Below, in pieces: positions 1 through 6,797 of a DNA stretch of 7,112 bases (within the stretch, counting starts at the first letter, position 1; the number at the start of each line of letters is the position of its first letter). Position numbers and translations under genes: made by a program. Under the pieces are notes generated by a model that worked only from the letters and a program-made list of their open reading frames with translations, ran no database searches and was not told where the DNA came from. The DNA is from Prevotella sp. (GTDB lineage Bacteria; Bacteroidota; Bacteroidia; Bacteroidales; Bacteroidaceae), in contig DMYZ01000210.1 in assembly GCA_003483565.1 (NCBI GenBank), forward strand, positions 1 to 7,112, read 5' to 3'.

Positions 1-7
1 TAAGGTG

Positions 8-68
8 TATTTAATGGTGCTTTATGGAGCGATTCAAATTGAATCGCTCCATAAAGCACCATTAAATA
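8..68. repeat. Perfect 61-bp palindrome (30-bp arms, 1-nt centre)
   Basis: Positions 8-37 are the exact reverse complement of 39-68, with a single A at 38 as the centre. The pairing stops at 7/69, where only a G-T pair would be possible. As RNA from either strand this would fold into one very long hairpin. It lies between whatever precedes the window and the gene starting at 190. Unlike a usual intrinsic terminator it has no clean T-run on either side: the plus side continues ATTTGTCATG and the minus side ACACCTTA. It may still be a strong bidirectional transcription end or an RNA-processing or stability element. The palindrome is directly visible; its function is inferred. Confidence 0.9.
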
Positions 69-179
69 TTTGTCATGATCGCATCAAATAGCAAAACAAA
101 AGAGACAAGACCTACTGTTATATAAAATAAAATGACAACATCACAGATAATAATTTTAATTCAATGAAGATCTTAAAAA

Positions 180-184
180 AGGAG
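180..184 (+). promoter_or_regulatory. Shine-Dalgarno site of the EEP gene at 190
   Basis: AGGAG lies 5 nt before the ATG at 190. It fixes this start: the open frame continues upstream only to a TAA at 157-159 and has no ATG, GTG or TTG in that stretch. I could not find a convincing TAnnTTTG promoter between the palindrome and this site. Confidence 0.75.
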
Positions 185-189
185 AAAAA

Positions 190-1134
190 ATGATTACCAC
201 TCTTCTTGTCAGTCTTTTCACATTTATTGAACTTAACTGCGAGAATCTCTTCGACACCCAGCATGATACTCTTAAAAATGACTACGAATTTACTCCCAAT
301 GGAAGTTATCATTGGACCCATACACGCTACTGGCACAAGCTGAACCATATTGGGCAAGAGATTGTAGCCTTAGGAGACGATTCTATCCATGGATGGCAGT
401 TACCGGATATGGTAGCTTTATGTGAAGTGGAAAACGATTCTGTCCTAAGAGATCTCACTCAGCGCTCACTTCTCCGAAAAGCACACTATAAATATTTTAT
501 TACGAACTCACCGGATGAAAGAGGCATTGATGTCGCTCTCCTATACCAGCCGGCTAGCTTTAGTCCAATACGTACCTATGCTATCCGTATTAAGCCAAGC
601 AAAAACATGCGTCCTACAAGAGACATTTTATATACTTGTGGACAAATCATTAACAACGATACTCTCCATATCTTTGTCGTCCATGCACCAAGCCGATATG
701 GAGGTGAGAAGATATCACGCCCTCACAGGCTTTTAGTAGCGCAATATCTTGCTGATGCCATCGACTCTGTCCGCAACAAGTCACCGCAGGCCAGAATCAT
801 TATTGCAGGAGATTTTAATGACTACACCTCTTCTCCTTCACTGGAAGCAATATATACCCACAATATGAAAGATATATCAGCCAAAGCCATTGGAAGCCAT
901 GGAGCAAAAGGAACTTATCGCTATCAAGGTGAATGGGGAAGTCTGGATCATATTCTTTGTAGTCCGCCGGCATGCAATAATATCATATCATGTTACATAG
1001 GTGATCTCCCGTTTTTATTAGAAAAAGATGAAAAATATGGATCGGTTCATCCTATGCGCTGTTATCAAGGACCCAGATATCAGAATGGATACAGTGACCA
1101 TTTGCCATTAGTAGCCCGGTTTGTTATTCATTAA
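190..1134 (+). CDS. Endonuclease/exonuclease/phosphatase (EEP) family protein, stand-alone domain
   Basis: A 314-residue protein made almost entirely of one EEP (DNase I-like) fold, a metal-dependent phosphohydrolase that cleaves phosphodiester or phosphomonoester bonds. The family's signature residues are present in order: N16 with E18-N-L-F-D22, the metal-binding Glu in LCEVEND (E79), RGIDVALLY (111-119), HAPSRYGG (H165), AGDFND (D208, N210), GTYRYQGEW followed by D253-H254, and the terminal SDH (D303, H304). An intact active site is therefore likely. The substrate cannot be read from the sequence; nucleic acid, nucleotide, phosphoinositide-like or sphingolipid-type head groups all occur in the superfamily. 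The N-terminus is a short hydrophobic stretch (about residues 3-13) running straight into the first core beta strand, so export is uncertain. Translation starts behind a strong AGGAG. It is monocistronic here, followed by a tRNA gene with its own promoter. Confidence 0.9.
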   Translation: MITTLLVSLFTFIELNCENLFDTQHDTLKNDYEFTPNGSYHWTHTRYWHKLNHIGQEIVALGDDSIHGWQLPDMVALCEVENDSVLRDLTQRSLLRKAHYKYFITNSPDERGIDVALLYQPASFSPIRTYAIRIKPSKNMRPTRDILYTCGQIINNDTLHIFVVHAPSRYGGEKISRPHRLLVAQYLADAIDSVRNKSPQARIIIAGDFNDYTSSPSLEAIYTHNMKDISAKAIGSHGAKGTYRYQGEWGSLDHILCSPPACNNIISCYIGDLPFLLEKDEKYGSVHPMRCYQGPRYQNGYSDHLPLVARFVIH

Positions 1135-1176
1135 TAAGGAACAGATCTGCAATAATGAATAATGGAGATTAGAAAA

Positions 1177-1208
1177 TTTGCAAATAAACTCTTTTTATTG
1201 TACCTTTG
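1177..1208 (+). promoter_or_regulatory. Bacteroidota-type promoter of tRNA-Arg
   Basis: TTTG at 1177-1180 and TACCTTTG at 1201-1208 are separated by 20 bp, matching the TTTG / TAnnTTTG consensus of the Bacteroidota housekeeping sigma factor. Transcription would begin only about 10-15 nt before the mature tRNA 5' end at 1226, leaving a short leader. Confidence 0.78.
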
Positions 1209-1225
1209 CACACACCTAAGAAAAC

Positions 1226-1297
1226 GGTTCCATAGTTTAATGGATAGAACGGAGGTTTCCTAAACCTTTGATCCGAGTTCGATTCTCGGTGGAATCA
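1226..1297 (+). tRNA. tRNA-Arg, anticodon CCT (CCU), decodes AGG
   Basis: The sequence folds into a full cloverleaf. The acceptor stem pairs 1226-1232 with 1290-1296, with one G-T pair at the second position. The D stem is GTTT/GAAC. The anticodon stem is GAGGT/ACCTT around the loop TTCCTAA, with the anticodon at 1259-1261. A 4-nt variable region follows, then a T arm with CCGAG/CTCGG around TTCGATT. The discriminator base is A1297. The next bases are CTC, so the 3' CCA is not encoded and must be added by tRNA nucleotidyltransferase. The gene stands alone between its own promoter and a strong terminator at 1316-1352. Confidence 0.97.
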
Positions 1298-1315
1298 CTC
1301 TTTTGGCAAGAAAGC

Positions 1316-1352
1316 AAAAAAGGCTGTTACAAGATATGTAACAGCCTTTTTT
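1316..1352. terminator. Bidirectional intrinsic terminator between tRNA-Arg and secDF
   Basis: AAAAAAGGCTGTTAC (1316-1330) and its exact complement (1338-1352) form a 15-bp stem with a 7-nt loop. The GC-containing core is 9 bp and is flanked by A6 on one side and T6 on the other. It is therefore a textbook rho-independent terminator on both strands, ending the tRNA transcript from the left and backing up the end of secDF from the right. On the plus strand the T-run extends as TTTTTTATTTT. Confidence 0.92.
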
Positions 1353-1360
1353 ATTTTAAA

Positions 1361-1387
1361 ATATACTCTCCTTTATGGAGAGTATAT
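1361..1387 (-). terminator. Hairpin just after secDF, probable first terminator
   Basis: ATATACTCTCC (1361-1371) pairs perfectly with 1377-1387 around a 5-nt loop. On the minus strand it starts 5 nt after the secDF stop codon and is followed by only a short T-run (four T, then A-rich). It is a weaker terminator than the one at 1316-1352 and could instead protect the mRNA 3' end after termination or trimming at that site. Confidence 0.6.
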
Positions 1388-1392
1388 CAATA

Positions 1393-4300
1393 TTATTCTT
1401 TTACTTCTACCGCATCAGGAGTATTAGAGGCATGATCATATTTTTCTTCAATCTTTTTACCCAAGACCAGATAAGCCACTGGAGAAGCAATAAAAATAGA
1501 AGATAATGTACCGAAGACAACACCAAGAATCATAGCAAATGAAAAACTACGAATACTCTCACCGCCAAGTACACAAATTACAACCAATACAATCAACGTC
1601 GCCAAGGAAGTATTTATGGTACGCGAAAGAGTCTCATTGATAGAATCATTGAACAATTTCTGAATATTTGTGTTTCCTAAATTATTACGATGGTTACGTA
1701 AATTCTCACGAATACGGTCAAAGACAACCACTTTATCGTTGATTGAATAACCAATAACCGTTAAAATAGCACCAATAAAGGTTTGATCGACCTCAAGAGA
1801 GAATGGAACAAGTCCCCATAACAAAGAATAGACACCAATAACAAGAACTGTATCACACGCTAAGGCTACAATAGAGCCGACAGAAAAACCTATATTGCGG
1901 AAACGGACAAGAATGTACAGGAAGATAAATACCAATGACAATACGATACTTATGATGGCACTATTGGTAATATCCTTAGCAACAGAAGGACCAACCTTAG
2001 TGCTGCTGATAATAGATCCACCTTGACGAATATCCGGATTCTTGAAATCTTCAAGATTCTTCTGAGATACGAAACCGGCTTTCTTTAATGTAGAATAAAG
2101 AACATTCTCTACCTTATTATCAATATTAGGATCATTGGAATTGATCATATAGTTAGTTGAAATACGGATAGTCTTATGATCTGTCCCTAATGCTATAGCC
2201 GTCGTGGTAGCCTTTGTTCCATCGGTATTAACAAAAGTATTATTCAGTACACTGCGGATCTGCTCAGGTTCAACAGATTTTTCAAATGTTAGCACATAAT
2301 TACGACCACCGGTGAAGTCAATACTCTTACTTAATCCTCTTACTCCGAAACTAATACAGCAGATTATAATAAAAACGCCCCATATAGAAAATGACCGCTT
2401 AAACATACTCATAAAATGTATATGAGTACCCTGCATCAAGTTTTTCGAGAAGACTGTATAGAATTTCTGATTAAGCCAATGATTCTTTTTGAGTTTATAC
2501 TCAAATACCAGACGTGTCATAAATACAGCTGTAAAGAAGGATACGATCAAGCCAATAATCCATGTAACAGCAAAGCCACGAATAGGACCCGAGCCGGTAA
2601 CCAATAAGATAACACCGGTAATCAACGACGTTAAATTCGAGTCAAAGATTGCAGAAAAGGCATTTTTATAACCCAGATCAAGAGCATCCTTAATTCCTTT
2701 CCCTAAGCGCATCTCCTCTTTGATACGTTCATATATCAGCACATTGGCATCAACGGCCGTGCCTAACGTCAGCACTATACCGGCAATACCTGGCATCGTC
2801 AATGCCGACTGGAAGGACGCCAAAATACCTAAGGTGAAGAACAAGTTCATGATCAAGGCACCGTTGGCCATCATACCCGGGATGAAATCATACATGACAA
2901 CCATGAAGACCATCAGCAGGACAAAAGCAATAGCGAATGAAACGAGCCCCTGATGAATGGACTGGGCACCTAAAGTAGGACCAACAATCTCTTCCTGGAC
3001 AATATGAGCCGGAGCAGGCATACGACCAGACTTTAATGTATTAGCCAGATCCTTAGTTTCCTCAATTGTGAAATTGCCACTTATCTGAGAATTGCCACCA
3101 TCAATCTCACCATTAACTCGAGGAGCAGAATAAACGACTCCATCCAAAACAATGGCAATAGCTTTACCGACATTAGCTTTAGTCAGCTGAGCCCATTTAT
3201 GAGCACCTTCCGTATTCATTGTCATACTGACAACAGGATTAGAGAACTGATCGAATTCATCCTTAGCATCAGTAATGGCATTACCCTCTAGCGGTGCACG
3301 ACCATTAGGAGTAGTAATTTTCAGAGCATAAAGCTCATAAATATTCTTGGCACCCTGAAGAGCTGCAGGCTTTGCACTCCACAGCAGTTTCAAGTCTGAA
3401 GGAAGAACATGTTTAGCCGTCTGAGAATAAATAATCTTATTAACAGCTGCTGTATCACGCACATTAGCATAGCCGACAAGAGCCAAACTGTTCTGGCCCG
3501 TAGTCTGCAACATAGCAAGAAGAGGATGTGCTTTCTTAGCTGCAGCCATCTGTGCACTTTCACTGTTCTCGGCAGCGGCAGCTGCGCCCTTGTCGCTGTT
3601 CTTCAATTGGAACTTAGCCGTCTTCTTAGCCGAAGCGACCTTCACTGCAACCTTTTTATGGCCAGCTTTAGTTGAATCTTGAGCTGTTTCATTGCCATTG
3701 GCAAAATTCTGATCCAGCTGCTGCAAATAAGGAATAACCTCCTCTGCATTATAAGTTTCCCAGAATTCCAAATTGGCACTGCCTTGAAGCAACTTACGCA
3801 TACGCTCCGGTTCACGGATACCAGGCATTTCTACCATGATACGTCCCTGCTGACCTTCCAGTTTCTGAATATTAGGCTGGACAACGCCAAACTTATCAAT
3901 ACGCGTACGAACGACATTGAAAGAGTTGTCTATAGCATTTTGCACCTCAACACGAAGAGCTTTCTCTACTTCTGCATCAGAACTCTGAGGAGAAACTTTA
4001 CCTTGCATCTCTTCGGTAGCAAAGACTTCAGCGAGTTTATTGCCGGGAGCGTCACGATGATAAGCTTCGATAAACAACTTAATGAAATCATCATGAGTAC
4101 TAGCTTCTTCTTTCTTGGCATCACTCATTGCCTTGGTAAATGCTGCATCACTTCTGTGATCTGCCAATGTCTCAACAACATCAGGAACAGATATTTCCAG
4201 AACAACATTCATACCACCTTTCAGGTCAAGACCGAGGCCGATTTGCGTCTCAAGACAATTCTTGTAAGAATATACTCCAAGATACTTCACGGAATCCTTG

Positions 4301-4440
4301 TAATCTTGCTGTGCGATAGGATCTTTTATCTTTGCAGCCTGGCTGTCATAATAACTTGTAGCAACCGAGAATGATAAATAGAAGATACTTGCAAGCGTCA
4401 AAAGGATGGCAGTAACAATTACAATTCCTTTGTTTTGCAT
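1393..4440 (-). CDS. secDF: Fused protein translocase subunit SecDF
   Basis: A 1015-residue inner-membrane protein joining SecD and SecF in one frame. It works with SecYEG/SecA, using proton flow to pull exported proteins out on the periplasmic side. SecD half: first membrane helix at about 6-26, GLDLKGG at 70-76, a large periplasmic P1 domain to about 495, then five helices at about 498-643 with TAVDANVLIYERI at 561-573. SecF half: helix at about 685-701, DFTGG at 708-712, a periplasmic loop to about 825, then five helices with YSINDKVVVFDRI at 898-910. Asp564 and Asp902 correspond to the conserved proton-pathway Asp residues of SecD and SecF. The P1 domain carries a low-complexity Ala/Lys-rich stretch at about 245-305. 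The ATG at 4440 directly precedes the first helix; its leader is A/T-rich with no Shine-Dalgarno. It lies 128 bp behind the EEP gene and has its own likely promoter. Confidence 0.97.
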   Translation of the reverse strand: MQNKGIVIVTAILLTLASIFYLSFSVATSYYDSQAAKIKDPIAQQDYKDSVKYLGVYSYKNCLETQIGLGLDLKGGMNVVLEISVPDVVETLADHRSDAAFTKAMSDAKKEEASTHDDFIKLFIEAYHRDAPGNKLAEVFATEEMQGKVSPQSSDAEVEKALRVEVQNAIDNSFNVVRTRIDKFGVVQPNIQKLEGQQGRIMVEMPGIREPERMRKLLQGSANLEFWETYNAEEVIPYLQQLDQNFANGNETAQDSTKAGHKKVAVKVASAKKTAKFQLKNSDKGAAAAAENSESAQMAAAKKAHPLLAMLQTTGQNSLALVGYANVRDTAAVNKIIYSQTAKHVLPSDLKLLWSAKPAALQGAKNIYELYALKITTPNGRAPLEGNAITDAKDEFDQFSNPVVSMTMNTEGAHKWAQLTKANVGKAIAIVLDGVVYSAPRVNGEIDGGNSQISGNFTIEETKDLANTLKSGRMPAPAHIVQEEIVGPTLGAQSIHQGLVSFAIAFVLLMVFMVVMYDFIPGMMANGALIMNLFFTLGILASFQSALTMPGIAGIVLTLGTAVDANVLIYERIKEEMRLGKGIKDALDLGYKNAFSAIFDSNLTSLITGVILLVTGSGPIRGFAVTWIIGLIVSFFTAVFMTRLVFEYKLKKNHWLNQKFYTVFSKNLMQGTHIHFMSMFKRSFSIWGVFIIICCISFGVRGLSKSIDFTGGRNYVLTFEKSVEPEQIRSVLNNTFVNTDGTKATTTAIALGTDHKTIRISTNYMINSNDPNIDNKVENVLYSTLKKAGFVSQKNLEDFKNPDIRQGGSIISSTKVGPSVAKDITNSAIISIVLSLVFIFLYILVRFRNIGFSVGSIVALACDTVLVIGVYSLLWGLVPFSLEVDQTFIGAILTVIGYSINDKVVVFDRIRENLRNHRNNLGNTNIQKLFNDSINETLSRTINTSLATLIVLVVICVLGGESIRSFSFAMILGVVFGTLSSIFIASPVAYLVLGKKIEEKYDHASNTPDAVEVKE

Positions 4441-4511
4441 TTTCTTGTTATATGTTTATTTATTATTATTGTTTTTCTAAACTTAATTTGCAATTCGTCT
4501 ATGTAGACGTG

Positions 4512-4543
4512 CAAAAATACCATTTTTTTCTCATTTAAGAAAA
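4512..4543 (-). promoter_or_regulatory. Probable promoter of secDF
   Basis: On the minus strand TATTTTTG (4519-4512) matches the TAnnTTTG element. TTTT (4543-4540), 20 bp upstream, fits three of the four bases of the TTTG element. This predicts a leader of roughly 65 nt. A 6-bp inverted repeat (4496-4509) sits at or just after the predicted transcription start. Read-through from the upstream rhomboid-EEP pair is also possible because I see no terminator between 4520 and 4568. Confidence 0.5.
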
Positions 4544-4568
4544 TTTATGGCATTGATTTGCGCATTTT

Positions 4569-5651
4569 TTATAGTTTTGACCGTTTTTTCAACCAACAAT
4601 ATATCGGATAATGGTCTGATGCCTTAATTTTCGAGTCTACTTTACACCGATAAGGTGTCCAGTCCGTAGTACACATGATATTGTCTATCCTGACATAAAA
4701 ACCACTCAGATGGTAGCTTATTCCAGGTCCATTGCCTGTTTCTTTATAACAGTCAATTAAGTTTCGCCCTATGATTCTGTGGGTGTATGATATAGGTCCG
4801 TCATTAAAATCTCCACAGAGAATAAGGCTCTCTCGATGGTGTCTATGAATGAAACGAGCTACAGCATCAGCTTCTACAGCCCGCTTCGCTACAGATTCAC
4901 CCAATGTAGAGATGAGCTTTCGGGATGTCCTGCTCGCAGTATCAGACTTCATCTCTCCCTTTATTATTTCCTTAAAGTCCTGGCGTTGCTGCAGGCTCAG
5001 CCCTGTAGTTTCCAAATGATTATTGACTACCCATACGGTATCACTATCGATCTTTATCCGGCAGGCAGCGCTCATATTTCCCTGAGAAGGATATTCTATA
5101 GGCTGGTGGCTGAGAATAGGATATTTGCTATAGAAGGACAGGCAATCACCAGCTCGGATGCAGATACATTTATAAGGATAAATTTTATCCATTACAGAAT
5201 CTATTACAGCTTGGCCTAATTCACCGGATCCTGATTCCTGTAAGCAAAGAATATCCGGATTTTGTTCTTTAAAATATTGTAATATCGGATTGTTTGTTCC
5301 AGGATATTGCCATCCTGCAAAAAGAAATACATTATACGACATTACCTTAATAGACTTTGCCGGAACTTCATCCGGAAAATTTATCGGAAAATATTTCCTT
5401 ACCGGTACATAACAGACAATAAAACCCAGAAAAGATATCCAGACATTTCTATTTCTAAAAAAGAGCCAGAAAAAAAGAAAGCACAAATTAAGAAAGAGAA
5501 AAACAGGAAAGATCAAGTTGATATTCGACAGATCAGGATGATGAACAGGATTAATTCTATCAGAATAGCCCGTCAAAAGCATCAATAAGATAGTGGCGAT
5601 GTTCGCACCCGCTATCATCTGTACGGTTATTTTCTTTAGATCCCGGATCAT
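4569..5651 (-). CDS. Membrane-anchored endonuclease/exonuclease/phosphatase family protein
   Basis: A 360-residue protein with three predicted membrane helices (about 9-27, 45-65 and 70-86), then a complete EEP domain from about 100 to the end. Catalytic-type residues seen in order are N107 (SYNVFLF), E139 (CLQES), N211-H212 (NNHLETT), D281 and N283 (CGDFND), D323 (RIDNI) and D346-H347 (SDHYP). A metal-dependent phosphohydrolase activity is expected, with unknown substrate. The basic N-terminus and the RNRN loop after helix 2 suggest N-in topology, which puts the EEP domain in the periplasm (inference). The start is set by GGGAGG 7 nt upstream, and only 15 bp separate it from the rhomboid stop, so the two are almost certainly cotranscribed. 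It differs from the gene at 190 in its membrane anchor and in lacking that protein's GTYRYQGEW motif, so the two are not a recent duplication. Confidence 0.92.
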   Translation of the reverse strand: MIRDLKKITVQMIAGANIATILLMLLTGYSDRINPVHHPDLSNINLIFPVFLFLNLCFLFFWLFFRNRNVWISFLGFIVCYVPVRKYFPINFPDEVPAKSIKVMSYNVFLFAGWQYPGTNNPILQYFKEQNPDILCLQESGSGELGQAVIDSVMDKIYPYKCICIRAGDCLSFYSKYPILSHQPIEYPSQGNMSAACRIKIDSDTVWVVNNHLETTGLSLQQRQDFKEIIKGEMKSDTASRTSRKLISTLGESVAKRAVEADAVARFIHRHHRESLILCGDFNDGPISYTHRIIGRNLIDCYKETGNGPGISYHLSGFYVRIDNIMCTTDWTPYRCKVDSKIKASDHYPIYCWLKKRSKL

Positions 5652-5658
5652 GACGTTG

Positions 5659-5664
5659 CCTCCC
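5659..5664 (-). promoter_or_regulatory. Strong ribosome binding site of the membrane EEP gene
   Basis: On the minus strand GGGAGG lies 7 nt before the ATG at 5651, inside the 15-bp gap after the rhomboid stop codon. It decides the start and suggests coupled translation. The rhomboid, secDF and HU genes show no such site. Confidence 0.8.
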
Positions 5665-5666
5665 GA

Positions 5667-6605
5667 CTACTTACGAGAACTCTGGTCGAAAAGTTTCTGC
5701 TTTTCTTCTGTTGTCAAGCTGTCATAACCACTCTTGCGTATTTTATCAAGAATACGGTCTATCTCTTTCTGTTCTGCCTCCTTGCGGGCATTAAAATTCC
5801 AATCATCTTGACGATCATCAGGAAAAGAATCAGAGTTTTTACTATTGCCTTTACTTGAGCGGCGCTGGCTACGCTGTTCCCATCGACTATGAAGATTAGT
5901 GAACCACTGCTCTCCTGCCGATCTGCTATAATGGCTCGACAAAGGATAATGCTGCCAGTAGCGAATCATCAAGAAACCAATAAGCATACCTCCGAGATGA
6001 GCAAAATGAGCCACATTACCGCCCGATGTAAAGAGAGCTGAGAAAAGTTCGATAAGGACATACCCTAAAACGAACCACTTAGCTTTAATCGGAATAGGTA
6101 TCGGAAGCATAAAAATTCGTTCCTCAGGAAAAATCATACCAAAAGCTAATAATACTGCATAGATAGCACCCGAAGCCCCCACTGTTGTCCACATATTAAG
6201 AGCCTCACTACTGTTCTGAGCTATAAGTAATATCTGGGAGAAAGTAAAATCAGAAATCTGCTCCTTAGCCATGACATAAAACTGTACAAACTGAGCGGCC
6301 TCCTGAAAAAGACCAGCACCAATACCTGCACAAATATAATAGAAAAGAAATTTTTTCGGACCCCAGACCCGTTCGACAACACAACCGAACATCCACAAGG
6401 CAAACATATTAAAAAGGATATGCTGAAAACCAGCATGCATAAACATATAGGTCACCAACTGATAGAAATGAAAATCAGGAGCCAAGAAAAAATGAAGACC
6501 ACATATACTATTTAGGTCTATACCAAAGCCTCTTAGGCCCAACATAGCCAGAAAGGCCAATATATTAATGATAAGAAGATTCTTTGTTACTGCTGGAATA
6601 TTCAT
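5667..6605 (-). CDS. Rhomboid family intramembrane serine protease with C-terminal cytosolic tail
   Basis: A 312-residue protein that cuts substrate helices inside the membrane. The rhomboid core runs from about 8 to 215. Its features are MHAGFQHILFN (H57, H62, N66; the HxxxN of the second helix), the nucleophile in GASG (Ser145) and the partner His203 in AHFAHLGG. The Ser-His dyad is therefore intact. A longer loop at about 105-140 precedes the catalytic helix. After the last helix comes a charged, low-complexity linker (about 225-275, rich in Ser, Arg, Asp and Asn), then a short helical C-terminal module (about 276-312, ending SGYDSLTTEEKQKLFDQ). This module resembles the small DUF6576-type tail of other Bacteroidota rhomboids; that match is from memory. 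It is the first gene of the pair with the membrane EEP protein and is divergent from HU. Substrates are unknown. Confidence 0.95.
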   Translation of the reverse strand: MNIPAVTKNLLIINILAFLAMLGLRGFGIDLNSICGLHFFLAPDFHFYQLVTYMFMHAGFQHILFNMFALWMFGCVVERVWGPKKFLFYYICAGIGAGLFQEAAQFVQFYVMAKEQISDFTFSQILLIAQNSSEALNMWTTVGASGAIYAVLLAFGMIFPEERIFMLPIPIPIKAKWFVLGYVLIELFSALFTSGGNVAHFAHLGGMLIGFLMIRYWQHYPLSSHYSRSAGEQWFTNLHSRWEQRSQRRSSKGNSKNSDSFPDDRQDDWNFNARKEAEQKEIDRILDKIRKSGYDSLTTEEKQKLFDQSSRK

Positions 6606-6628
6606 AAATTCTGATAATTATTTAGGCA

Positions 6629-6636
6629 CAAAAATA
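6629..6636 (-). promoter_or_regulatory. Possible -7 element of the rhomboid-EEP operon
   Basis: On the minus strand TATTTTTG (6636-6629) matches TAnnTTTG and lies 23 nt before the rhomboid ATG. No TTTG-like element is present 19-21 bp upstream, so the call is weak. A perfect inverted repeat (ACGAAA/TTTCGT, 6636-6650) abuts its upstream edge and could be an operator. Confidence 0.42.
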
Positions 6637-6650
6637 CGAAATTATTTCGT
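6636..6650. repeat. Inverted repeat ACGAAA-TTA-TTTCGT in the rhomboid promoter
   Basis: Two perfect 6-bp arms with a 3-nt spacer overlap the upstream edge of the probable -7 element of the rhomboid operon, in the 192-bp region shared with divergent HU. The position suits a repressor or activator site, but in A/T-rich DNA a repeat this short can also arise by chance. Confidence 0.4.
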
Positions 6651-6718
6651 GATAATGCATAAAACAAGGCTCTATACGAGTTTTTTTAGCTAAAAACATT
6701 AAATTTCAACGGTTTTTA

Positions 6719-6749
6719 TTTGATTTATCAAAGGAATGTTCTATATTTG
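6719..6749 (+). promoter_or_regulatory. Bacteroidota-type promoter of the HU gene
   Basis: TTTG at 6719-6722 and TATATTTG at 6742-6749 are spaced by 19 bp, matching the TTTG / TAnnTTTG consensus. It predicts a leader of roughly 40 nt before the ATG at 6798. That leader is A/T-rich and lacks a Shine-Dalgarno sequence, as is common for highly expressed genes in this phylum. Confidence 0.78.
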
Positions 6750-6797
6750 TCAGAAAATTAGTGAAGTAAATCTTTAAATCATTAAATATTCTAGATT

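Noticed and set aside
65..72. AATATTTG as the promoter -7 element for the gene at 190
   Set aside because: It lacks the leading T of TAnnTTTG, sits partly inside the palindrome, and would give a leader of over 100 nt with no supporting TTTG element.
190..243. Lipoprotein signal ending at Cys17 of the first EEP protein
   Set aside because: Cys17 sits inside the conserved core motif (N16-C-E-N-L-F-D), next to the catalytic-type Asn, so processing there would destroy the fold; there is also no basic N-terminal region.
20..1380. Shared 10-mer CTTTATGGAG in the palindrome (20-29) and the hairpin after secDF (1371-1380) as a dispersed repeat
   Set aside because: The match does not extend and occupies different structural positions (arm in one, loop plus arm in the other), so chance is the simpler explanation.
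3679..4374. Plus-strand open frame of 231 codons opposite secDF
   Set aside because: It lies entirely antisense to the conserved SecD half, its translation has no recognisable domain, and it has no promoter or ribosome binding site.
4531..4553. Short A/T stem between the membrane EEP gene and secDF as a terminator
   Set aside because: The stem (TTTTCT/AGAAAA) has one G-C pair and on the minus strand is followed by A residues, not T, so it should not stop transcription.
4836..5219. Plus-strand open frame of 127 codons opposite the membrane EEP gene
   Set aside because: It is antisense to a complete EEP catalytic domain and its translation shows no family motif.
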